From NCBI GenBank assembly GCA_030435675.1, contig CM059623.1, positions 11,186,012 through 11,250,011 of the forward strand: DNA of 64,000 nt, in the 5' to 3' direction. A program made the position numbers and the translations under genes. This document shows positions 25,133-37,700 of this stretch, one piece after another; the first letter of the stretch is position 1; each line of letters begins with the position of its first letter. A model generated the notes under the pieces. That model made no database searches. It saw only the letters and a program-made list of their open reading frames with translations, and had not been told where the DNA came from. The stretch is from Steinernema hermaphroditum (Eukaryota > Nematoda > Chromadorea > Rhabditida > Steinernematidae).

Positions 25133-28100
25133 ATGTATGCACTTTGGAGATACAGCTTTTGTTCACTATGGATTTTGTCGGTATTTCCACTATCGGTATT
25201 GTGTAACGCCAGGAGTTTATAAGTTGAATGTTTAGGGTATTTTGTGCGTCACTTTTCTCGGTTACGAAACGCCGTATAGCTCGCTCACCCACAACCTCTT
25301 CATTGGTCACGAATAACTGTAAACAGATCCAAAAAGATCTCCGCAAGTTCAGCTACACATAGAATTCTAGTAACTAAGTGAACTTAAAACGCGCAAGAGA
25401 GACGACACCGCGTAAGGTCAAACAACATATGCATCCATTTTCCTAGAACTCATCTCTTTTCCGCCTCCATCCTGAACTAAACTAATTGGAGTTCCCCAGT
25501 GGATGACCGTGTGAATATTTTAATCGCGCCAGAAGCTGGCGGCGCCAACTCATACCGAATGCATGATGCTTCCGTGAGGCACGCGAGCGAAGCCAACGAA
25601 GCGATCGCCAATGTGGCGAGAAGTTCAAACTCCAAGTGTTTCGTGACACAGCTGGGAAATGTACGGAAAGGGGCGGAGAGCGGATGGAGAGAAGAAGGTG
25701 GTGGGAAAAACAAATCTCCCGGAAAACAGTCATTTATCATCGATCGATTGAAGAAGGGGTAGTTCTGCAGTGGCCTGGGGATCGTGGCGATGTCAGAATG
25801 GCGAACGAAAAAGCGTACAGGTGTAGGTTTCTCCGCACACAAAGCACTATGAATCACTGACATCCAAGTTTCTGTGATCAAAGACTTCGAGCGCGTGTGG
25901 TCTTTGGTTACTATTTGAAAGTTTCCCATTGGTTTCACATATCCAATCGAAACTCAGATTCTTGTTTCGATTCTGGTTAAAGATCTACTAGACGTCTTCT
26001 ATATTCGCGCCATTAGGTACGAAAAAAAGAAAGATTATCCTTTCTCTCTGAGGAACCACCTGTTTCCCACCGGTGATTCCCAAGTGACTTTAAACTGGAA
26101 CTTTTGTTTTTGCTGCAAGATTTTAATGCGTGCTTCCTAGAGAAAAGGTCTTGCAGGTCAGATCAGAATGTTCCTTAAGCACTGGGTCATTTATAGATCA
26201 CCAGTGAAGACCAAGAGCCATATCGAAGAGAAAGGATAACATTCCCTTTGAGCATGCTTGGAGTGCCCACGGACTACTCATATTTTGCACGAATGATACA
26301 CTCATTATCAGCCAGATCGGTGGTCTACACTTTATACAGATTTGACGATTTGGCGCAAAAGTGTTCCAAATTCGAAATCGAACTTTTAGAGAAAACGAGG
26401 AAAGACGGAAGTGAACAGCGGCCGGAACATGCGAAACATCTAAACATCTGCATATCGCCAAATGGCCGAATAACAGATATCAGATAAGGCGCCAGGCTAT
26501 CTCATGTGGCGCGAGGAGTGACACCCGCTGAGTGAGTGTAAACGGCAAACCACAGCAGACGTTTCGCCATCCAGTGTGTTAGGCCCATTTCCTGTGTTAA
26601 GCGCGCGCTTGACGCAACACTTTGACGCATTTGAAACGGCCGATGCATGCGCAGTGCTTCCATTTTGGGGATGCGGTCGTCGATGCACGTCGAATTAACG
26701 TTTTGGAGATCACTCTAGTGAACAGCTCAGAACACATTTTTAGCCCTTAAAAACAAGATATTTTCGCACATAGTTGAACGCATTCCATTGAAAATAGGGT
26801 ATAAGGGTGCGCAGTGGAGCAGCCCTAGGCTGTGCAGAGTTGAATTAATTTTTGATGCGCTTCGGGCTTCTCTAAAAAATGCAACCATCAATTTGGAGCT
26901 TCATCCATAAAACATGTCGCGGGTTCTACGGAGTCAAAGGTCAAAGTCTACGAGTGACCAATCTTTGTTGAATGGCTCGTTATTTATGTTATACGTCAGT
27001 TCCACAGGCCGAATGTCAAAATGGTAAATTTAATGAGCTTGCTGCAGACTGAAGGAACATGGAAGATAACTGTTGACCTCTCCTCACAAAAGAGACATCC
27101 AAAACAGTTCCCTCGGGATCGTTCATATTTTAGTCAACCGTACCTCCCAAACATCGTCTCGCTATTCCTTTACTATTTTTCTAAAATTAATGAGCTTCAG
27201 GTTGAGGGAATAGGGAAAGAAGATCGGTCACATTTCGGTCAATTGTTGATTGAAGTTGAACAGCGAAATGGTAATAATAGGATAACTGCACCTGTAGTGT
27301 AGACTCGAAACCCTTTGTTTTCATCCAGGTTATTTCAATCTGGTGTGCCTTCTTATTGTTGCTGTTTTATGTTCCATTACAGAGTTGTTTCGAAATAGGA
27401 GTAAGTGCAAAAAAACTTGCAAGAATTAACTGCAAAAATTTCAAATTTCACGTCTTCGAAGACTGTAAAAAAAGTACATTCATGTTGATTTAAGTTATAA
27501 GATGGTCACATTATGTTGGACTTTCCCAGAATTGATGTATTTGTGTTACCTGCAACATAGGTTTACAGACTTCAAAAATTTTACAAAAACTCTGGTCGCC
27601 CGCAGGGCTCCTTGTACCCATAGGTGCGAATTCCGTCCAAATAAATTTTTAAGACCTTTTTTGCAAGATTGTGCATCAAATTAATTTCACGCAGACTAAA
27701 TGAATTATGTGTGCACTAAATGCCGTGACTGGTCTAAAAATCCAACTCAGTTCGAACAGGTGATGGGTTCCAGAGTCGAAATCTCGAGATTTTGAAAATG
27801 AAAAAAATGGATAGTGTGGAAAAAAACAAAATTCGTTCATTTAGTTGTACAGAGCCGAATTTTTCACATGCCTCGATTACTGTCCAATTATCTTCACTTG
27901 TGCACTTGGATCAGTGCAAATCCGATGATAAGGAGACTTCTAGAACAAGAGTGATAGTCGGAATTCTAGGTACCACAATCTACTAGATGTGACAGAAAAA
28001 TGCATGGATACTAAATAAGAAAAAATGGCTTCCGTTACAAATCTACACGAAGTTCCTCAGACATTCATCATCTCATTTCGCAAATAACATCCAAATTTTG

Positions 28101-28784
28101 AAATCCCGCATGTTGACACCAACTGAAGAGACCACTCCAGTTCGTCGCACGAAAATCGATGGACGTACTACGCAGAAAACGCATTTAAAAAGAGATCTCC
28201 AAAGTGGAACATAATTAGCTTGTCGCCGTCGGGAGTGACTTGTGCCTCTAATTGCTCAAATTTATTTCAATGGAATCGAGAGCCGTGGATGGCGGAATAA
28301 CTAAGTTGACAAGAACCGCGTGATCCAAAGGTTCGATCGATAAAAGTGACAAAAAGGGGTCAAGAAGCATGAAGGTTTGCTAGATGGCACATCTCTCCTA
28401 ATCAACTCTCTCAATGAAAAAAGCCCGAGTTCCGCGTTGCACTGAGCACAACGAGAAAGATAAAACCTATGAGCCAAAAGTGCGAATTTCGAATTGTTTT
28501 GAAGATTGCCTCACCAACGGTCTCCGAGGAGCAATAGGCTATTTTGAAATATTATCTGCGAAAACGCACTCTAAGTACAATACTTTCAATGGAGATGAAA
28601 GGACACGCCGTATTTTTTTTCTGCCTGCTTCTTAGCTGGCAACGGTCCCCCCAAGTGATAAACGCCGATTTGACGGAAACTTTATACACCCTTGTTAGCT
28701 GAACAGTTTCGCAATTCAGCAATAAAAAACTGGAAACGTTTCAAAAAGCTTCACGACAATGTGACCTGTTCGGTTCTGAACTGT

Positions 28785-28940
28785 GTGCGAAAATGAAGCT
28801 ACACTACTACGGAATAAGAAAAACAAAAATGGTTTATCATGAGATTCTGATTCCGCTACGATGCATATCTAAACATACATCCGACCCGAACCCCCGACCA
28901 CCGCGGGTCTGGATTCTATTTTCTTCCTCCATTGACCCGC
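28785..28940 (+). repeat. dispersed repeat, copy 1 (see 60385-60540)
   Basis: About 150 bp share ordered words with 60385-60540: AAAATGAAGCTACA, AATAAGAAAA, GATTCTGATT, CGCTAC, ATACATCCGAC, GAACCCCCGA, CCGCGG and TTCTATTTT. Both copies are noncoding and diverged. The family is unknown. Confidence 0.65.
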
Positions 28941-29095
28941 ATTTCATTTACACTCATCCACAAGAAACATCAAATCGCTTGGTCAAGACAGTGACAGCAT
29001 GGGGCGCACAACCGCACGCAATGTATTTCATCCGATTTTTAGAGGTATCTCCACTTTGTCGTGACACATAATCGACAAAGAATGTCAGGCGCAGG

Positions 29096-29486
29096 AGGAC
29101 TAATCCCATGAATCATCCGTTTCTGGGCCAGCGTCGCATGGAACAGAAGATGCTTCGTATCAGGATCTTAGATCGTAGAACGAACGAGTGGCTAAGAGAA
29201 GCTACGAAGCTGAAGAATGCCTACGAATCACCGACAAGACTGAAATGCCACTATGCCTGGAATATCGCTCGTAAAAATGCCTGAGAAGTGGTCGACAAAG
29301 TTCGAAGAATGGCGACCACCTATGACGCGTCCCATCGGAAGGTCGAGAGGTAGATGGCGAGACGAGTTCACGAAGAATATAGCAACGCAAGAGTGACGAC
29401 AACGACAAGAGAAGAGGAACGATAACAATGGATTCATATGGATGTGATGTTGATAAATCCACAAATAAATAATAAATCATTTTCAT
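29096..29486 (+). pseudogene. LINE ORF2 C-terminal relic with duplicated 3' tail
   Basis: One frame reads RILDRRTNEWLREATKLKNA and so on to about 29275. After a one-base shift it continues as KMPEKWSTKFEEWRPP, GRSRGRWRDEF and a stop at about 29395. This is the classic end of RTE/CR1-like reverse transcriptases (hydrophobic RWAGHVAR-type block, EWRP, GRPxxRWxDD). The DNA after the stop (about 29430-29500) is repeated in diverged form at about 29538-29615, suggesting two 3' ends side by side. It is inactive. Confidence 0.7.
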
Positions 29487-31847
29487 GGGTCATTTTGAAA
29501 ATTTACGCAAAGAGGAACTGTGTATTGCATGCAACAGTCGATTCATATGGGATGATGTAATGTTGACGATTCCACAAATGAAGAGTACATCCTATTCATG
29601 GATTGAAAATTTACGCCTTCCGTGGCTGAAATGTACCCTGTTTTCTGAATTGCCCTTTTGGCTCCGATGAAAGCGATAATGCAAAAGACAATAGTTATTC
29701 GGGGAGGTAGGGAGACCTCCAATTCTTTTCGTGGTGTCAATGAACACGACAGATATAAAGGGGTCCAAAATTTGTGGGGTTCATTCCTTACTAGTGTAGA
29801 TTCTAGTACAGAGCGGATAGGTCGTATATCTTAGTAACGATATGGTAACACGTATAAAGTAATTCATTCTTCATGGTGGGTGGCATAGCGACGGAAATCT
29901 TAAATCTCAGGAAAAGACCCATTTCTTAAACGGCGAAAAGCAAGCCACTCAAGAATCAATACCTTAGTCTCCCGTAATCCTGCGATACATAACTTTTTTC
30001 GGCACGGACACACAAGACTAGAACAGAAGAGAGCGACGATAATTAATCACTGACACGCGATGGGCCAAAAGTCACAGAAATATTCATCGAAAACGTCTCT
30101 TTCTAACAGCCTCCAAAGGATAGCCGAGATGTCAGAAGTCACAGAGCGACCTACAAGAACGTCGCCATCTCATTCCACGTCACAAAAATTAATTAAAAAC
30201 TTTCGCACGTCCACATGATGTCGTCTATTCATCGGTTATTAATTATGAGCGCCGAGCAGACCTAATAACGTGACTTTTCTGCGCGCTTTTGTGCAGCAAC
30301 AAACGCGCGTAATCGAATTATCGCAGCAGCCAGAGGCTTCCCCTATTCAGCAGTCCATTCAGCGCAACAAATCACCCGGAAGAGGGGCCGCCGCACGAAC
30401 GCAAACATAATTGCGTAGAATCTATTGCGAAAAGTGGGTTATGCAATATGGCCACGGGCTATCGCATTATGGTTGCGTGCGTCGCGGTGCATATTGCGGA
30501 TTGTATTACGGAAGTGGCGGATTTAGTTATTTGCCGCATTTTCGGTTTGGGTCACCCGAATGTGGCGGCGTCAGAAACTACAGTGAACGGTCTTCCATTT
30601 TTGGAGTGTCTTCAATGCTTTTCGAGGCTTTATAAAGGTCTGGAAGTCGCTTAATATTTTCGACCTCGGGTTTGGAGTTGGGAACGAAAGAACGTTTGCT
30701 GGCTTGGTCGGAAATCTGTGTTGTGTTTAGACACGTCTTTGGCACATGAACAGGCTATGCGTTCTTAGACAAGACGCCATTCATTATTGGACCATTGGAC
30801 CTTAGTTTGCATTCGAGATCATCCAGTCGATGTCACATTTCTTTCTTTTCGTGGCTTCGTCGAAGTCCTTCATTTTTAACGCCTCAGAACCACTGTCTAG
30901 CAGAGGGACCCCAGCATTGTGTTGAACGATCTTCAGCCAGAGCTTCATTCTCGCTGAATTGGTGACCAGATAGTCGGAGCAGTAGTCATAGAACGCACTG
31001 ATCGAAGAGTCCTCGTTTCCCGCGCATCTGGATCCTTCTGGGGGTCAGAAAGTCCTTCTACTACCCGAAGACATTCCATCCGCTTGGATTCTTCTGTCAA
31101 TAACCTTGAATTGGTCGCCTCAGCTTATCTTCCCGCCCGAGACAGATGATGACTTCAACTTGTCCGATTTTGTCACCGATTGCAAGCGAAATGGCATATT
31201 GAGAAGAAGTTCCAAAGGAGTTGATACTGTACTCTTGGAGAACGGGTGGCACGAATCTTGTAAGCAGCAGCACAAAACAATGAACTCAGTCAAAACTGGA
31301 TAACTAGAATACACCTTGCACCTCCCAAAATCTTAGGATTTCTCACCATTTGTGTATGACATCATTGGCATCGCTTCACTATTCGTACAAGCAACGCTTA
31401 TCTGAAAGCGATGCCATCGTCACAAAAAGTACTGTATAAGAACCATTTCTCACTTTTCCAAAATACATACAAGAGAACCCCAAAATGAACTACATCCCGA
31501 CAGACAATCGGAAAGAACTGCTGAAACTGTCGCAGAACTCGATGTTTCGGAAATTCGTTGAGATCTACGAAATCTGTCTTTTCTGTACTGAAAAGAGAAG
31601 ATTAATGTTTCCGAAGCTCTACACTCTGCTCAAGAGAGCGAAGAAACGTATTCCCATGTTCCTCGAGCACTGTCACTTTTTCCCTTCTAACCGGGTAATT
31701 AGTTTTTACTAAAAGTTGGTGGTGGCAAAAAATATTCCCGAGCGATTCAAACTCTGCCTCTACCTCATCGGCCGGCGTACATACAACAGATATTAGAGAT
31801 TGCGAACGGACGAAACGAGCCGCATATCGTTTTTCACGGCCTAGCAT

Positions 31848-31905
31848 CCAGGCTTGGCTTAGGCTCATGCCTGTAGATTTTAAGCGAGCACCAAAGTTTC
31901 TGTAG
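31848..31905 (+). repeat. dispersed repeat shared with 19885-19945
   Basis: Contains GGCTTGGCTTAGGCTCATGC and then GATTTTAAGCGAGC, colinear with 19885-19945. The inverse of the first word appears at about 53035. Confidence 0.6.
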
Positions 31906-32702
31906 TATTGATAGCTTAGCTTAGATATGGTGCAGAATTTACTTTGCTCTTTTAGAAATTCAATAATTATCTGTAACTTTGCGTTCAATGTGCACTTGGT
32001 TTAGACTGGAATCACGCGTGGGGCAATAAAGGATTAGACACAATTCCAGTACATTGCCGCTTTATTTGTGGGGAATGTTATCCAGGCCCAAAAAGTGGAA
32101 GCGAAACAGAGAAGTAGCAGTAGCACATCATAACGCATTTGCGAAAATGTAATAATACTCTGGTGAATCGGAAAATTGCAGGAAGTTCTTTATACACAGA
32201 TCTGAAGAGGGCCGTACCGAGAAAAACAACTTTGTTATTCTTATGTGATTCCTAGTACACCAAATAAGAAATGTGTCTACTAACATTACAAATGCAAAGG
32301 CATGAAGGGCGATTCCAATGTCTGAAGTTGCGGCTTTAAGTTGCTAGAGGAAGCTCAAGAGATCGTGGCGGCCATAAATTGGCTGTCACTACGTTTCTAC
32401 TTCTAGTTAATCATTGCTTGAGTGGGACATTAACACATAACAGTAGATCCTCTTTTTTTTTGGTGGCGTTCTGAGTCTTCTTGTTCAATTTTTGCAATCT
32501 GTTTGCAATTGTGATTCAGAGTGGTATTTGCATGATTATCTTTAATTACTCAACTACACAAATATATAAACCTCAAAAAAGTTAATAGAGAAATGCCTGG
32601 TGTGCAGACTCTACTAAACATCATTCTTGCAAAGTCATGAAACAAACTTCGCGCCGTTATTGAGCACATTGCATGTTTGTTCCAATAGGAATAGTTTGAA
32701 GT

Positions 32703-32726
32703 GAACATGACAGTTCTGTCATGTTC
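32703..32726. repeat. 24-bp near-perfect palindrome
   Basis: GAACATGACAG and CTGTCATGTTC are separated by TT. The pairing does not extend into the flanks. Confidence 0.6.
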
Positions 32727-34381
32727 TCGAAAGTAGGAACTATCTCACACAGAGCCGAGAAAACAGGAAGCTCGCAAGGAAATGCTCTGAGTGCTCAACA
32801 ACGCCTCGCGAATTGCACGCAATGAAGTGATCTCGATACTGCGGATTAGTGCAAACTTTGCAAATAACAAATGACGATTGATTTAAAAAATCGAAATCGC
32901 TCCTAAATTCTAAAGCTGCGTAAGAGAACGGAATCAGCAGAGAGCGTCAAATTACATTTGCGTCATTAGTCGTCGTCACTTTATGTACACAAAGCACAGT
33001 GAAGGGAAAAATGCACAAAACTCCCACCCTTCGAATACTCCTCAGTCTTCCAGTGGCGCATCAGAAAAGCATAATATACATCACGTGACGGCATTTACGA
33101 GGACCCTGAGAGAGGCCCAAACATCAAGTGACCGAGTAAACACACTTTATTGTCAATATTAGCTGGAAATCAGCTTCGTTTTTGGAACGCGTCCATTCGA
33201 GGTCGTCCTCTCAGAGCAGCGCGGCTTCGCGTCAATGCATTACCTCATGCCCGATTTCTCTGAATACAAAAACAGGCTATTAATAGAGCTGAAAGGTCGC
33301 ACTGCGTCTTAAGCTTAAATCGATAGGAATGGGTTCCAATTACGCAATTTAAAGTTAGTTTAATATATCGACCTTTAAGATTATGAACACCTTCATGACA
33401 CTTTTCTAACCCGTATGAGCTTTAGTTTTTTGTGTGGGAGGTTCGAATCGGTTAAGGCTGTTCAATACGTTTTGAAACTGTTCATAATTTCAACGCTGTT
33501 AAAGCTCAGCAAATATTTGATGACTGAATAACTTGTTACTCTGTGTACGGCTCGAAGATGACCGTTCGTAGGGCATATGTATGCAAATCATCTCATATCG
33601 CTGCAAGGCGGTACGCATACGGTGCGCGAGGCGCCTTCAATTCGCTCTTATCTGTTGTGAATATTTCCCTTCTCTTTAACCACCCCTAGATCTTGTAAAG
33701 AGTATCTCAGAAATTTGAGTTGCGCAAAATCGTTTATGTCAAACGACTCGAGGACCATCCTGGTCAGAATCGTTTTCTGTGGAATGTGAAAAGAAGGTCC
33801 TTTCATTCAGCTCTGGAAGCAAAGACCAACATGGCCTTTTCCATCTAAGTTGAAAGAGCTTGCGTCTAAACTTTCTAAAGAACACGCGACATAAAACACA
33901 TAAAAAAATAATAAAAAAGCTATCCGCGAAGTGACCATCTCGACATTTTTTTTTCTGCCGGGAGCTCGTGAGTAGAGTTGTCATCGATTCGAATGCGAAG
34001 ATCCGAATCCAAGTCCAATCCAAAAATTTTTTATTGAACTATCTTCACCCCAACGTCACGATCTAGCACACTCACAAAGCTCAAACAGACACCAAAATAG
34101 TTGATTAAAAAATTTTCGAATTCGCCAATTGCCAGGATCGGACCTTATTTTGATTTTTTAGCATAGACGAATTTTGAAGTACAGTAGAAAAAATTTTTAT
34201 GAACTCGCTTCGCTCTGTAGCACACTCAATATCGAAGATTCCCTATCTCAGGTGCGAAACCTGCTATTGCCTTATTTTAACAGAAGATTGTATATCGCAG
34301 TGCAGACAGAGCTTATTCAAAAAGGTTAAGAACATCCATGTGAAATTTATAAATGACTTTACCGTTCTTCGTGTTTGACAA

Positions 34382-34723
34382 ATGGCTATCCAGCGAGCAT
34401 TTTTAGTATTTGTCTATTCTTGTTTTATTCTGCTATGGGATCGTTCCAGCGCTGAAGACTACTTCGGCCGGACCTGTTTAAGACGAGGTATAATAGCAAA
34501 TAAAAAAATCATAACGGAACCTTATTTTGACCCTACGAACCAATCAATCACTTCCCCTCAAGTCCCCAATGAGAAACACAGCATCCTCCGTCTCATGAAG
34601 GACACTGATTGCGTCCTCTTCCTTTTCTTGGCGCCAGGGTCCCGCCGCGACGTCGCAATGACCAACGCGTCCGTCGACGGGCAAACATTCCGGAATGCAA
34701 AGAGGTCGTCTTCTCGTAGCTAA
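34382..34723 (+). CDS. candidate small secreted protein
   Basis: The ATG at 34382 opens a frame whose first 24 residues (MAIQRAFLVFVYSCFILLW, then a polar region ending near SSA) look like a signal peptide. A donor-like GTATAA at 34491 and a CTCAAG acceptor at about 34565 define a possible 75-bp intron. Because 75 is a multiple of three, spliced and unspliced forms share the frame to the stop at 34723. The second part has more G/C-ending codons than its surroundings. The mature peptide would be about 60-90 residues, with a Cys soon after the signal sequence and Arg/Ser-rich at its end. No neuropeptide or insulin pattern could be confirmed. Confidence 0.35.
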   Translation: MAIQRAFLVFVYSCFILLWDRSSAEDYFGRTCLRRGIIANKKIITEPYFDPTNQSITSPQVPNEKHSILRLMKDTDCVLFLFLAPGSRRDVAMTNASVDGQTFRNAKRSSSRS

Positions 34724-37700
34724 TTGCGATTTGCCAAGCGACGCAACTAATTGGAATCGGCCACTCGGCGCCGGAAACGGAAAACAATAAACAAAAAATC
34801 GTCTTCTGCTTCAGCAGACTCAAGAAGGCGTGCGGAAACCTGTTGACGAAAGCGCCGAATTGATTGAAACCTTTGAGTGAGATTAAGGCTCTGAAATGCG
34901 GTCGAGAAGAGGGCGAGACGGGGGAAAGATTCGATGGATGGGGGGTGTTTATTGTGGAATTGTTTTGGAGAAAATGGAATTAGGTTTATTTTGAGGAAGA
35001 CGCCGACTTCGGCAAAGTGGATGAGGAGACTCAAAGCGGCCACGGGATGTGAAAGCACGCAAAGAACCGAAAAAGTAAGTGGACAAGATGTAGCACCTGC
35101 CGACTGAATACACTTTTTGGAGGGTAAAGGGCAAAATATATCATGACAACACAGCAGATGACCCTCATTCGCTTTTCTGAACGGACAAACGTTCACAATG
35201 ACTAAGTTCAAATGCTGACAAGCTAATTATTCTTGAGGTCATTAGAAATATGCCTTAGTGTACTCAAAAAACGTTCTTTGTCGAAGTAGAATCTCTCCCA
35301 TTCTGAAAGTGGGAAACAAAAAGAGACACATGGGAAGAATGGATCCGGCACTCCGATCGGAAGAAGGTGTGCAAGCATGTATTCTGCAGCCAGACTATTA
35401 ATCGCACAGAGCTACTTCAGACGTTGCACAGGATGTCGCTTAAGCCTACGATGTATGACAGCACAAAGCGGGTCGAACGGCCTGTTGGACTACATTATTC
35501 GTCTTTAATATTAAATTTAGTTCACGACTTGATTACGACAAGATCATTTTGTTAAAATTTATCACCAAGGTCACCGCAAATCCACAATGTCCGACATCCG
35601 ACACCAGAAAACGCCAAAACAACCAACAAACGAAACGTTTCAGCTCGATCTTCCGATGCCAAGACTTGAAGCCAAGCGAAGCGGAACGTCCTATATACCG
35701 ATTGGTGATTATATCTGGGCACAACCTTTTGTAAAGCAAATAGAATTCAAATTCAGCTCGATCGGAGTGGGACACATTTGGTCTTTCATTTGCTCGTAAT
35801 AATGGAAAAACGAAATCAAAAATTAGCGAATAGTTCATTTCTGTCCAAATTATGTAATTCCGAGATTCATTTCATATCACCTTGTACTAAATTATTTTCT
35901 AGCTCGATGCTTAATTAAAAGGACTAAAATTATCCAAAAAGAACAGTAAAACGGTATACAGAGCTAAATTCAAATTCAGCTCGATCGGAGTGGGACACAT
36001 TTGGTCTTTCCTTTGCACGTTATTTACATTCATGGAAACTCGAAATCAAAAAATAATCGAATAGGTCATTTCTATCCAAATTATGTAATTCTGAGATTAA
36101 TTTCAAACACCTAATAATGAGCTCTCTTCTAACTAAATGTTCAATGAAAAAAGGTTAAAATTATCCCTAAAATAAATCAACAATAAAATGGTATACAGAG
36201 CCACAGCGCGAAATGGAAGCGGAAGCGAGCGTTTGATGGTGGAATGAATCACAGAGTGGCCGATTGTTTATATGAGTCTGCTATCGGATAGACATTTACA
36301 GACCACCCGAATCAAGGAACTGACGGTAAGTAATGTCTGTTCGAAATCGCTGCCTTAGCAAATAAGTCTGACTCGGTAATCAGCAACCAAAATCGAGATT
36401 TTGGCTGATCGCCTTATTTAGGGTGAAAACCTGAAAGTGAAAGTAGGTGGTAGAAATTGCCTCAAAACACTAGTGGATCTGGTGGAAATCAGTGCTCTCC
36501 AATTTTGGATGATCATCTGATTTAAGTACAACTGGAGTTGCCGTATTCCCAGAAAACTGGATGTAAAAGCGCCTCGGAAAAGCATAGTGATGAAAGACAA
36601 GTGTTCACAAAACAGATTTCATAGTTTGGAAATTTGAAACAAAGGCTATTTTCACAAAACACGAGACAAAATATGCATAACAGATGAATATCAGGGCTAC
36701 AGTAGTCCGAACACGCCTTGCATAGAGATCATGAATTGTGAACAAAGCTGGAACTTTAGTGCAGTGAGGGTTTGTGTTTAATCCTGTGCCCCAAAACAAG
36801 CATAAACATCGATGATGTCATCGAAATTCTATTTATACGTCCACGGATCTGTGGTCGAAAGCGACCGAGGTGAGAAGAGGGCGTTTGTCCGAAGGCCAAC
36901 TCAAGAGCAGTGATGGCAGGCAATCAATGAACGGAGGGCAAGCCTAATGGCAGCGGAAGCGGAAGAGGAGTCAAGCGGAGTGTCGCGAAATTAATGGATC
37001 GCAAAACAGTTAGCGACAGAATTCTATAAATAGGAGAGTGGGGGACAGAGAGACGAGGACAAATGGGCGTTCTTTGGGGTGGCGTAGAGAGAAGCGTGTC
37101 CAGAAGTGACTGCCGGAGTTTTGGACCAGTCAGTGCCTCAGATTTAGATGCATTCGAATGAGAACGTTAGAATAAAAAAAAGAGTTTTCCATCTCAATGA
37201 TGGACTCTACAAAGCTGATCAGCAGAGATAGTCAATCATAATAGCATACAATTTGCGTATAATTTGAAAACAAGTTAAGAAACGTTCTCACGGTACTTTC
37301 TTGCCCAAATATTTTGGTGTCAGGTCGTGCAATTTGACGCCATAAGGTCTAAAATAAACTCCGATTTGCAGTCGAGTGATTCTCACGTCCACGATGAAAA
37401 GGTCGACCGGAATTGGGCCAATTAGGCATTAGAGAGCGTCGGAATATCTAGAATTCCGTGACCAAATAGAAACGAATGCATTCCCCGAACGAAATAAATG
37501 CAGAGATCTGCTGCTGATGTCGGTATTTCATAGTCTAATCGTTGTCCATCTGGCGTTCTTTTCGGCGCAGTTTTGAGAGAAATGGCAAAGCGACTTTGCT
37601 AAATGTTAAAATTATGCGAACTGAACACGTACAATCTTCTGGAGAAGGCGAGAGAATAGAGGACAAACATCAGGAAGCAGCCCTTTGAACTTGAGGCTTT

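Larger units (their letters stand above)
20603..34381. other. long gene-poor region
   Basis: Almost 14 kb without a convincing gene. It holds two diverged direct repeats (22104-22355 and 22720-22905), palindromes (23817-23836, 25109-25132, 32703-32726), a LINE relic (29096-29420), and repeats shared with other parts of the window (28785-28940, 31848-31905). Open frames at 25477-25938, 27021-27302 and 31485-31712 have starts but no motif, partner exon or coding bias sufficient to call them. Confidence 0.45.

Noticed and set aside
31485..31712. Plus-strand frame with good start context
   Set aside because: Only 75 codons, no homologous motif and no following exon found; left uncalled.
34747..35211. 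Minus-strand frame of about 154 residues
   Set aside because: No domain, signal peptide or splice consistency; the composition resembles surrounding DNA.
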